Below are positions 34,823-45,812 of a stretch of DNA of 64,000 nucleotides, piece after piece; position 1 is the stretch's first letter; every line of letters begins with the position of its first letter. The notes below the pieces were generated by a model. It did no database searches. It saw nothing but the letters and a program-made list of their open reading frames with translations, and was not told the DNA's origin. The position numbers and the translations under genes were made by a program. The stretch is from Mesodorylaimus sp. YZB2_4 (Eukaryota; Nematoda; Enoplea; Dorylaimida; Dorylaimidae): positions 620,001-684,000 of the forward strand of contig JASANH010000913.1 in assembly GCA_030248295.1 (NCBI GenBank), given 5' to 3'.

Positions 34823-37800
34823 ATGACTATCATCACGGCTAAAAATTTGGCCGCGGAAGCCGAAAAGAAAGAGGAAGGAGAAAAGAAATTGACGGCTGAT
34901 GTGGTAATGAATTTTATAAACTTTCCGGGTTAACCTAACGACTTTTTTCCAACGTTTTCTTTGAAACAACTTTTGATGAGCCGATTGTTCAGTACCGTAC
35001 GCAGCACAAGATCATTTTTGTATGCTTCGAGCGCCGTCATGTTTTCCTTTCTTTCGCCTGGGTTTAAGTCTAGTTTATGAAGACGTGTGTGAAAATGTTA
35101 AGAATACTGTATCCGATTATTATACCCAGGTTTTTCTGTTATCCTAATCGTATTTTATGAATGTATTTTAGGAGGCATCGACGCCGATACCGTTGAGCGA
35201 AGCGAGTTGGAGCAATCAGCCACCGTTGGAATGGTATTTGGCCTGGCGTCGTCGACGTTTGCTGACGTCGTTGTGCGCCACATTGTTGATTTTGTGGTTA
35301 CTTATGGCGGCCATCGTTGGTTCGATTCTCCTATTCCGTTATTTACACAGACGGGTGAGCCGTGGTCTTTTATGTTACGGCTATGCACGAGCGTCCTACG
35401 TTTATGAATAATGTATTAACAAAGAGGCTAGGCGTGTCGTAGCCAGCAACGAAGACCTCGCTCCTCTCTCCCTTGTCAAGTTCGTGTCAGTAGAGAGAAA
35501 TCCATTCGCTCACGTTCCATTTCCGGAATTTGATGAGACGGGTCCTTTTTTCTTTTTCATGACGGCAGACGTTCAATTTGGAGCGTGAGTAGGTACAGTA
35601 ACTATAGTTTTCGTAATTGGGTGCAATTTCCGCTAATTCGACGCGGGTCAGAGAAGAATAGGCCTGCTATTAGTGGGAAACACCTCGGGCCACGTACTTG
35701 CTGTCCATATCATATTGCCCCGCCTTACATGACAATGCAGGGAACAGGTGCAACAGGTCGTGTCATTGTGTCGACATGCGATCGGGCAGCGCATTGATAG
35801 CGAATAGGATATTCAAACTGTTTATGCAATCCGAGAAGGGCATAGCCGTGATAGGCAGAATGTTGTGTTGACTCTTAGCACACACCCTAGTATGACTGTC
35901 TTATCACGTTCATCGCTGACTGAATGCGCACGTTTGCCAAGCTAGAGTAGGGCTTATATGGAAACTATGTTTTCTAGCCCGTATTCTACGGCTGGTGCGG
36001 AACGGACTACGTGGAACAGGATACGGCTACATCGGCTAAATTACAACAACGCGTGGAAGTGGATCAAGAGAAAGAATACGAAAAGATCGACGTGCCCCGC
36101 TTCGGTCCAAATCGCCCAGCCACTTTTGTGCACGATTTTCGTCAAGTAAGTACCGCGTAGGTTTTATTTTTCAAAATTTAAAAACAAGAAGAGGTTGAAT
36201 AAGAATTTGTAGAAATCTCGAGGTTTCGATTATTAAGGAGAGATGGAATGGAATCCCTGGGAGTGCGCGATAACTAGAACATTTTTGCCTATTATAAAAA
36301 AGCACTTGCACACGGTGGCTAGTTTGCTTGGACAGCTCCACCTAGTATTGATCTTAGGGAGGCTAATACGAGCGAGTATGTAGGCGAGGGGAGAGAGGCA
36401 GCGGACTTATCAGCCGAAGGAAGCTAGCTAGCCAGAACCCCCTGGCCGTTCTTTGTGAGCGTAGTTAGTTGGCAAATGATGAGCCTTGTATGGACTGGCT
36501 AGAATGACGGCTGGGCTTTCATACGGAATATGGCGTGCGTGAGGAGACAAGCAAGGGTGACGGGATGAGCATTTTCTACTCTAAATAGAAGCACGAAAGA
36601 CAATGTCGAACAGGAGAATCATGTGACGAATAGAAGGTCAGCTAAAAGCAAAGGGCATCGTGGGAATGTGTTAGGCCCGACCTACAGTACGCAGCCTTTC
36701 TTATCACATTGTCTTGTTTTCATCATGAATCTTGAAATATATTGTCTGATTATTATTTTGCGTGTGCCTTTAAGGCGCTCTGCTTGCATTGATCGCGTGC
36801 CAATTGAGTGCAGCATTGATCATCGTAAAATATTCGCGGGAAAGTATTGCATTGTTTCAGCGTATATCGACCATAACTGATGATATAGCTGAGTATTGTG
36901 TGACAATTTTGAGGGTGATATTAACCAGGGTTCATACAAGGTTGTAGAAGTGCTGGGAGAACCGAAGAAAATAGGATTTTGGAGCCAAAATGAGGAAAAT
37001 TAAGAAGTTTCGTTTGAAGGTTCCAAATTTTGAATCACCCGCCTTTTTTGAGTCGATTAAGCATACTGTAAATCAGTTGTTATTGACTTAGTAGTACTGC
37101 GATGGTTAAAATGATTTTTTGTGACTTGAATGAACCCTGTATAAAACATCAGTGAATCATCCATGCACACATTTCACCTTATCACTAGCGTATATGCCCT
37201 TTAACGCACTCAGTAATAAGTGGTAATGGGGGGGGGGGGGGGCGAGAGTCGGATTTGACTCACGTTTTTCTTTTTTGCTCATCTAAGAAATGCTGGGGGT
37301 TGTAACTCGGGCAATCTGTCCATGCGGGAAGGAAGTAGCCGCCTTTGTGCGTCAGGGAAAGTAAGAGAAATAATGCAGGCTAGTAAGATTAGAGAAAGGG
37401 GCCATATACTCATTAAAATTCCGTTTTAGAATTGGACAGCAATCGTCGATCTGATCGGAGCGCAATGTTTCCTGAAACCATTGGATCGTCGTCAAATCGC
37501 TCCGCCCTCGAACTTTATCGATTTGGTTCGAAAAATGGAGGTAAGGCAGGAATGAAGCTAATCAATTTGGCTCGAAAAATCGGCGGGAAGAAGAGGTTTG
37601 AAGATGGTGCGGCTTTTAGGGGGGGGGGGGGGGGCTTAATATGCGTGGTAAATACACAGTATGCCCGAATGCTGAGCCAGGCCTGTAAGCATGGAGGTGG
37701 AATCCACCCTCGTGGGATTGGATGAGATGGGTGTCAATGGTGGTATACTGTGTTGTATTGTAGAGTGGTTACTACGAGCAGAATACGGCTGTGATCCGTG

Positions 37801-38316
37801 AACGTTATCACGTACGTTTGCCACCATTGAGTTTGAACGAGTTGGAGGAACTGGGCTCGTGGATGATCACACAGCAATGCGCCCATTTCACCACGTTCAT
37901 GTTGGAGGCGTCGTATAATTCGGTGGAACGCCCTCGTCGTAAGTATAAGTCGGAGATTGAGGCATCACTCTCAATGTTTAGTAACGCCTGGAAGGGGGGG
38001 GTGTCCAGTTACAGTTTGGAGACATGGTGGTGTAATCGTTATTAGAATGGATCAGTAATCTCACGGGTCCGGGTTCGATTCCCGCTCAAGACTTAGGTTT
38101 TTCATTGTACTTTCATACACATTCACATATACTTATGCAAAAAAGCAGCCCTTCAACATGAGAGGAATGCTGTACGTTGTGAATGCACTTCCACCAGCTC
38201 CGCTCTAAATTGTGTTCGTTTAAGGTTCACTCAAAACAAAATGTCACGAATATTCGTACGCGTTCTACAATGCCCATGGAGCCATCTACAAAGAATCGAT
38301 CGAGACTTGCATCTAA
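34823..38316 (+). CDS. ITM2: Integral membrane protein 2 (BRI) family, BRICHOS domain
   Basis: Six exons join in phase to 269 aa (human ITM2B is 266): 34823-34903, 35172-35354, 35978-36145, 37430-37540, 37764-37938, 38225-38316. A short cytosolic tail is followed by a single type-II membrane segment at about 57-82 (LLTSLCATLLILWLLMAAIV), then a linker and a BRICHOS domain (about 130-235) with FVHDFRQNWTAIVDL, CFLKPLDRR, IAPPSNFIDLV and LGSWMITQQCAHF. The chain ends with a furin-type site RPRR (237-240) and a 29-residue peptide with Cys246 and Cys268, which corresponds to the Bri23 peptide. BRI proteins act as chaperone-like regulators of amyloidogenic precursors. The last intron contains a tRNA-like relic. 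Confidence 0.93.
38022..38092 (+). repeat. tRNA-like relic in ITM2 intron 5
   Basis: A-box-like TGGTGGTGTAATCGTTATTAG and B box GGGTTCGATTCCC, tRNA-sized spacing, but poor stem pairing. The block AATCTCAC-GGG ... GACTTAGGTTTTT resembles 60060-60115, suggesting a third tRNA-derived repeat family. Confidence 0.45.
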
Positions 38317-39222
38317 AAATTGTCGAAACTTTTATAAACCGCCTCGAGGCGATGTAAGTTTGTGATATGGATTATTCGTGATTATAGCATATTTTTGCAC
38401 TCATTTTACATATTTTCGTGCACTATATATCCACGTGAATTATTAGCTCCGTTCTCCAATTTCGATGTCATTACTTCTCCTTGACGGGAATCGCGGAGCT
38501 TGGACTCTTCTTCAGTTCTGGTCAATTTTACTTGCGGTGTAAAGCACAATGTGGTATTATAGAAAGTGTACGTATGCAATAAATATATAGTGGCTAATTA
38601 GCATAGGGTTATCCCAGTCAACACATTTAGCACGGATGATCAAACAAACTGACAAGATTTGCCAAAAATATAGCGCAGTGTTAAAAAGAAAAATGTGCAG
38701 TGTAATGTGGAAAACGATAGGATTTTTAGCAGCAGCAGCAAGAAAAGTAAAAATACCAGATCAAAGCCAGTGTGAGAGCCTGGGCCTAATAGTGGACTAG
38801 TTATGACAAAAGCACCTAATGAGATAAAGGATGGTGGAACCACGTATATTCTATATAAGGCACACACCAAGAAACCGCATTCAATTTGTCGTTTTGAAAT
38901 CTTATGAGAAACGTTGCAAAATTCAAAACAAAATACATTTATAAACTTGAAATTTTAAATCTTCAGATTCAAAAAACTAAATTATCAATTTTTAGAGCCT
39001 ACAAATCAATATTTATGAAAATCATCTAACATACTAAGCAAACCCTAATCTAACTGATCCTCAAAAACGATGCGAAAGCATAAAAGAGTTCGAAAAAGTA
39101 CAATATTAAATTGATTATTTGGAAAAATTCTAATTACGAAAACTACGGGTTTACACAAAGGGTTTTCACTGCCACACGCCTTGCCTTGCGTACATTTCAC
39201 CAGCCAACCACTCATTTTGTCT
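38317..39222. other. Convergent intergenic region between ITM2 and glycogenin
   Basis: Holds the 3' UTRs of both genes. AATAAA at 38578-38583, about 260 nt past the ITM2 stop, is a candidate ITM2 poly(A) signal. No other gene is seen. Confidence 0.55.
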
Positions 39223-42200
39223 TCACTTGGCCGTCTGATCCAAATGTTTTTGGATATTCTCCCACGCGTCTCGTCCCAAATATTCGATATTGCCACGTTC
39301 CCAAGCAGCTTGATGTTCCTGACCACCGACAGGTTGCAGTCCACTCAAACGCTCGGCCGCCTAGAAATATATGAACTTATATATTGATCATACAAAAATT
39401 ACAAATTATCATCCACCGATCCGACCCACAAAATCCCACCACGATATCACTGACCAAAAAAGGACACACAGGAACCGCCAAATGCTGAACGCGGAATTCG
39501 AGAAAAGTGTAAAGTAATCTTAGTTTTCCAACAGATAAAAGGCGGTAAATTCAAATTTGCAAAAAAAAAAAATTTAACACAAATTTTTAAAAAATAAAAA
39601 CAAATTCAAAAAAAAAACAAAAAAAAAAAAAAAAATATGGGTCGGATGGGTGGCCACTCACGATCAGTTACATACCTGGGGTACATCGCGAGTAGGAGAT
39701 GCCGTTTTCGGCCAAACAGCGTCGCATGCTGTTAAAAGCTTAAAAAAAAGATCAAATTCTTTGTTAGTTTAAAAAACCAACCAAAATCTGCAAAATATCG
39801 TGCAATAACCAAAACGAAAACACACATTAGCAGCAACGACCGTGTCAGTAGCATGCACAACAATTGGCGGCTTCCAGCGCGGCTCCTCCACCGGACGATG
39901 CACGAAAGCGTGTATGGAGACGGGCCCGTCTCTGGCGCACACTGCACAGTCGTCGTGCACTGGCGGATGGTAAGTGCTGGTTCGCCAGGAGGGCATTGGT
40001 GGCGGCACATGCACACCTTCGCCCCCTTGCTTCAACCACAGTGGTAACGGGAACATGATCCGAACCAGGGCCTTTTCCTCCACCGCCACCGCAGGTAGTC
40101 GCTGAACGACGTCTAAACGATCGACGAAAACGGCTCACATTCAACACCAAACCAGTCACATCCTAAACACTCACCAGGTGTCGAAAAGTGGTCCTCCACA
40201 ATCTCGAATCTCGTTGTAACAATATCCGATGCCGGAGCCTGTGATGAGATCCGGGGCGGAGGTGAGGGCGGACGAGGGGGCGCAGGTGGCTCGAACCAAC
40301 GTTCCGGTTGGGGTGGGGGCGGAGTTGGAGCCGCAAATGGCTCGAACCAATGCTCTTCCCTTGAAGGTGGAGGCGAAACCTGGTGTCCCCCCAACGAACG
40401 CTCTGTCGAAGTCTGACCACGAGCAGGTGGTTCAACCCAGTGCGATTCGGGGGGTGGAGGTATGTGCGGCGATGATTCGGACCACGAGGAGATCATTTGC
40501 AGAGAAGCAACCACCTCCGGCGGCAACGAGGCCGGCTGCGGTGTTGGCGATTCGAACCAAGCAAATTTTGACAAAGATTCAACAACTTCGGGCGGCGGCG
40601 ACACGGACCTTCGTTCTTGCAGGGCGAATTGATGCAGCGGTGGAGGAGCGTATGACTGGAACCAAGGACGGCAAACATGCAAATCGTAAACGATCGAACT
40701 CCAAGCAAACACAAATCACGCAGCAAAGCCGATCATTCCACACACACCACATGCCGCCGCGCAACCCATCAAGCCACCATCAACTTACCACGTCCACATT
40801 CAAATGGGGCAACACCGATTCGGCGAACAAACGCCACCAAAGTTCAACGTGCTCGTGGTGCGAAAGACTGTCCATTCGAAAACATAAACGATTCGTATTC
40901 CGATCGAAACTGTGATTCCACGGTTTCACTGCCCCAAGAAAATGTACGATTTTCACCGTCTGCGCAAAACTAAAATACAAAATACAAATTAATTCCCGCC
41001 AAATACTCAAAAAATAAGCAGAGAAACATACTGTTTATAAGCAGCCACGTAATTATAAACCACGTTGGAGCTCATGTTGTAAACGAAAGACAATCGATTC
41101 GATGGCCCTTTCGAGTTCCAATCGTGGAAAAACGAGTTCAGTAAGCCTTGGTCGCCACCTAAAACGTTTTTATTGACTTTTATCCAGCTAGGCCCCACCA
41201 AAATTGACCTGAACCAAGACACGATGTACCATATTCCCATGGGCAAACCAATGGGGTCTACTCCAGGCGAAACTGTTTCCGGAAGCGGCCAACTAAGTAT
41301 GGGTGAGGGGGGGTAACCACCCACCCTGTGGGGCTGGCCAGGCCCTTCCTCTCGACCGCCCCCACCTCAGGTCCAGCAAGAAGAAAGAAAAGGAAGCACG
41401 CAAAAGCAATCAAATTGTATTTGGGCTGGACCAGCACCTGACATGACTGACCAACCCCTGGCTTCAAAGCAGGCCAATTTTCCAGCCAGCCTACAGTGCA
41501 GTGTGTTAACAGTCATACAACTCACTCACTTGACTCGACCCAAGCCTGACCTGTCTCACACGCTATCAGATCAGGCTTAGGCGATCTGCTCTGATCTCTA
41601 CCCCCTCCCCCTCCCAAACCACCCGTCTAACCCAGCCGACCTTGCCCATACTTGTGACCAACCTTAATATTTATAGATGAATTCAAGAAAACTAAATTAT
41701 GAATCTTTTCTGACGTTAAACTGTAACTGCAGGAAGCAGTTGGCGTTTGCCGTCGATTGCAGAAGCAAGAAGCAACAAAAGCAAAAACCATTGTGCATGA
41801 AATTCAAACTTTGGCAGGAAATGCGATCACGTGAAAAACTTTTGCAAACTGGTGTCGAAATTTTGAGAATCTGGTAAGCAAAGTCATATAAAAACCTACT
41901 GCTCTATTTTCATAATGATCTGATATCTGTATCCTCAACATGGACTATAACTAGCCTCGACCAGTCCAATGAAGACCCCTGGGTCGGATCAGTTTGAGGA
42001 AACCGACCAAAGTACAGCTTTGTTCAGACCGGAAACTTTGAATTCCCGCCAAAATATTCTCTCTCTGGCTTTGTATCGAGTACCTGTTCATTCATGCAGC
42101 TAGAATTCACAGTTCAACCAAAAAAGGGGCAGCCCCACTCCGCCACTGTCCGTTTTTTACCCAAACCCCCTCCCCTCCTAACTCTGACTTTGGATGTCCT

Positions 42201-45200
42201 TTAACAATGAAAAAGAGTGCATTTTGCTGGAAAACAGATGAGTAGCCTAATACCGTTGGGTCTGTTTAGGTCAGGCGGATCGGGTCGAATCTGTGGTCTC
42301 GCACCCAGATCGGTCGATGCTGGTCCAAACTTATCCGAGAGGTAATCTGTTCTCGAGCTGACCCATCCGTCAGCGGACTGGTGATTTTTAGGACATTACC
42401 AGCAAAAATTATTTTGCGGGGAAACTTTTTGAGGTCCCACTCTTCCATCAGACTTCGCGCAAATGCCAGGTCAGTTCTTCTCTCAGTCAGTTTAAAGCCA
42501 GGAAATGAGACAGTTGGAAAGGGGGGGGGGGGAGAAGCGGCACCAGGTAGGTCATTGTTGTTGAATTTTTTGAAATCAGATCGGATCGAAATCCAGGCTC
42601 AGGGCCGGACCAAAAGCCGATCAGATAAGCGCGCTTACATGGAAGGATACAGTGCAGACGCAAGTGATGAAGTGTGAAGGTCAAGTCAAGCACCTCACGG
42701 GAATAGAACTTTAACAAGTCCTAACCTAACACAAGGCAGGCCCAAAACCTTATCCTGGCTTCACCCAGAATCGACCTATCCGACTCTCGGCCTGGTCGAG
42801 CCCAGCCCAATCCTGATCCACTTCAAAATATTGAGTGGAGATGACCTATTTGGCACCACGCCCTCGCCAGCCCTCTGTTCCTCCTCGCTGTCACCGTCCA
42901 CCAGACCGCATGAGAACTGGTCGGGACAAAAGTCTATAGGCAAAAACCTTCGACTGAAGGAAGGCGAGTCTCGCGACTATGCCTGCCCTGAAACATCAAT
43001 TAGAGAGGTTGACATCTCCAGCCAAGCCCATCTCCCGATCGCCAGGCATGCTGGTTACAGAACTACCCTGCGCCCAAAGCGGGAACTGGGATTTCCACAT
43101 ACTATCATTTCCCAGCACATACAGTACAACGTAAAAAAATTTTAACTGCCGATCCGCTGTCGGATTTGCGGACCAGTCGATGCAGATAATGGTTGGACAG
43201 CTTACAGCTGAACCAACCATTAGTCCAACATTACCCGAGGGTAAACTTAAGTTACAGATAACGATCGCCTTCTTGCCTAATCAAAATGTATAGCTAGGGG
43301 GTAGTTCACACGCAGGGAACTTTAATCAAATTTTCCCGCCATCTATTCAATTTAAATTTTCCAGTAAAACTATTACGTATAAATTCGACTTTGTTTTTTC
43401 ACCAGTATTACATCTCTTACGTTCTAATTCATTCGTTGTTTCTAAATTCACAATGTCATAGCTTCACCCATCTGACAACTTTTTCATGCAATCCAGGGGT
43501 GGGGTGGGAAATCTCCCAAAATTTTTGGACAACCAAATACGGGGCGAGTCCTTCCAGCATCAGTGCGCACTTACCATCAAAGCTGCCGTGCGATACGCCA
43601 AACTGGACTAACGAGTGGTAGGTATCTCGCGATGGAACAAACACGAATACGCCGCTATTGAAACAATCCGGCCAACCAATGTCCGGTGCCGCCGACAATT
43701 CAGGATAGCCGAACAATTCATCGGCATTTTGCAATACCTAAAATGAAAATAAACTATGTTTTGGACAACATTCGAATGCTAGAGGGTAATTTGCATATAT
43801 GCGATTTTCCCGCCATTTTCTAGATTTAAATGTTTTCACTCATTTTTCTCAGCCTCTGCTTTCAGTAAGGTGTGAGGACGAAATATTGTTCACCAATAGA
43901 ACTCATGAATGAGTAAGCGGGGGGGGGGGGCGCAGGAATGGAGACTCGACATTTTTTAGCTGACCAAGCCAATAAATGATGGCCTCCTGCCCCTTCCACC
44001 CCACAAAATCTGGCTAAACATATTTTTCCTTCGACATCAGAACTAGGTGCATGGTGATTCATAAACATAACACCCGACTAACCAACCTCCCAAATTCCAA
44101 CAACGTCAAAAACTAGCTCCAAGCAAGAACAGTTGTTGCTGAACACCAAACAATAAGGGACCCTTTTCCATCATATCAGTCGGTGAGGTGCGTTGCAGAA
44201 CTAATCCTAAGTTACGTCATCCCTCGAAAACCGCCAAAACGCCGAAAAAAGTTAAAACTCGGGACATAACCAGAAAAGAAGCAATCTTGTTCTCCGTCCG
44301 GCACCTCCCTAGTGCCCCTAGCACGGGTCGTAGCCGGGCGGTCAAGGCGTCTGCATGTCACGCTGGGTGCGCACTTATAGGGAAGGGTTCGACTCCAGCC
44401 CGGGGTGAAAAATGGTTGTCAAATATGTGTTCCTTCGCCCTCGAGTGCGCTGTACAGTGCTAGGCTATGGACAAAGTATGACATGACACGAGCCACTCGA
44501 GCCCGCAAGACCTCAACCATAAAATGTGAAATTTCAATCACTTACCAAAGTATCAGCGTCCAAAAATACGGCTTTCTTATACTGCGTCAGTGTCCAGCAG
44601 TACAATTTCGTGTATGTAACACCAAGTTCAGGTCGTTTGATCAATGCCAAGTTAGCTTCATCGCGACTATCCAACACATTCACTTCGGTCACACCATCAA
44701 AGAATTTTCCTAGTACCGCCCTGAAAAAAAGCAATCATTTTCCTACGGAGTACCCATCGATCTCAGAGAACAACATCGCTGACTGGGTATCCAAGGTAGT
44801 GTAGACCCCCCTAAAAAATTTTGGGAAAATTTTGTAAAGGGGAGACCCTTCTCATTTTTCAGACCCCCCTGTCCCGCCCAGCAAGGGTGTACAGGTAGCA
44901 GCTACCTTTACTGTGTTTGACCCCCCTACTATCTTTAGCAGAAGAAAATTTTTTTACATGGCGAAGACCCAACTGTCCCGCCCGGCTAGGTTGTGCAGGT
45001 ACCTTAGCTATTTTGCCTTGGAAGGCCCAAACCAACTTTAAATTTTCGCGGGAAAAATTTCAATTTCAAAAAATTCAATTTTTACAAGAAACCAAAATGG
45101 GCCGCCATGTCGCTGACCTTCCGACCCCCCTCCCCCGGAAGATCAGACCCCCTTCCGACGGACGAAGTCAGCGATGTTGTCAGAGAACCTCGTTCCTAGC

Positions 45201-45812
45201 CCGAGGCTGTACACAGAAAGGGGTAGAGTGTGCCAAGTGGCTCTGGTGGGTCTTAACTGGTACGCGCCGGAGAGCGATTACCAATCGTTGTTGGCGGGAC
45301 AAAAACTCCGACTGGAGCAGGTAAGTCTTGCGACTATACCTACGGCTGAAACATCAACCCAAATGGTTAACGTCTCCCAGGCAGTGGAGATACATTACTC
45401 TCGCCCACTCGCCATGGCCTACCAGGCGCTGGGGTTATACCTCTACGCTGAGGCTTATCAGAAAACGGACCACATCTCCAGAAGACAGAGAACCTATGCT
45501 TTGTGGTCTTCACGATTTCCTTTTTTTGCCCCCCCCCCCCACCCCCCTTTCTGTGTATGTTCTCCGATGTAAACAAGAAACGTTATCTCGTCCCAGCTCG
45601 AAAACCAGCCCGTCAAAGGTGGATGATAAGACCAGCTCCCAGAAGACACACATCTAACCCAGCCGAACATACCGAATTTGTTGCGTGACACCAGGGGTGA
45701 CCAGCACGTGCAACTGTTTCGTTGTTCCAACGCGTTTCAACGATTCGGCCAAGGCTAAAGCGCCCAGAGCATATGTATCGTTGGTTGCCAACGTGACCCA
45801 AGCTTCGGACAT
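39223..45812 (-). CDS. GYG1: Glycogenin (self-glucosylating primer of glycogen synthesis)
   Basis: Nine minus-strand exons give 579 aa: 45812-45673, 44720-44546, 43737-43575, 41158-41032, 40969-40789, 40655-40175, 40112-39841, 39738-39676, 39360-39223. The GT8 catalytic domain (1-262) has [35 protein letters not shown], the metal-binding Asp-Ala-Asp (101-103), [31 protein letters not shown], the acceptor tyrosine region VVYNY (Tyr194 aligns with human Tyr195) and [12 protein letters not shown]. The C terminus [17 protein letters not shown] is the glycogen-synthase-binding motif. Between them lies an unusually long Pro-rich linker with repeated Trp-Phe-Glu-Pro motifs. Exons 7 and 8 are the weakest: the donor at 39841 (GTCGTT) is poor, although phase fits. 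Confidence 0.9.
41960..43230. repeat. Cluster of dispersed repeats in glycogenin intron 3 (families E and A)
   Basis: GATCGG/CCGATC-rich blocks at about 41980, 42244-42380, 42560-42640, 42745-42900 and 43145-43190 resemble each other and 52820-53070. Both 42860 and 52965 read CACCACGCCCTC followed by TCCTCGCTGT-like words and CCATTAGACC/CCACCAGACC. A family-A fragment spans about 42905-43065. No coding exon lies in this intron. Confidence 0.5.
44321..44490 (+). mobile_element. tRNA-derived SINE, family 1, copy 3
   Basis: The best-preserved copy: GTCGTAGCCGGGCGGTCAAG, GCGTCTGCATGTCACGC, B box GGGTTCGACTCC (44386-44397), body CCTCGAGTGCGCTGTACAG and GGCTATGGACAAAGTATGAC. It lies in glycogenin intron 2, antisense to the gene. 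Confidence 0.75.
45285..45400. repeat. Family-A foldback fragment in glycogenin intron 1
   Basis: GGGACAAAAACTCCGACTGG, GTAAGTCTTGCGACTATACC, GCTGAAACATCAAC and AACGTCTCCCAG follow in the order seen in the other family-A copies. Confidence 0.55.

Noticed and set aside
39111..39374. Plus-strand frame over the glycogenin last exon
   Set aside because: Shadow of the glycogen-synthase-binding exon on the minus strand.
40229..40915. 228-codon plus-strand frame over glycogenin
   Set aside because: It is antisense to glycogenin exons 5-6, which match the family and have splice sites.
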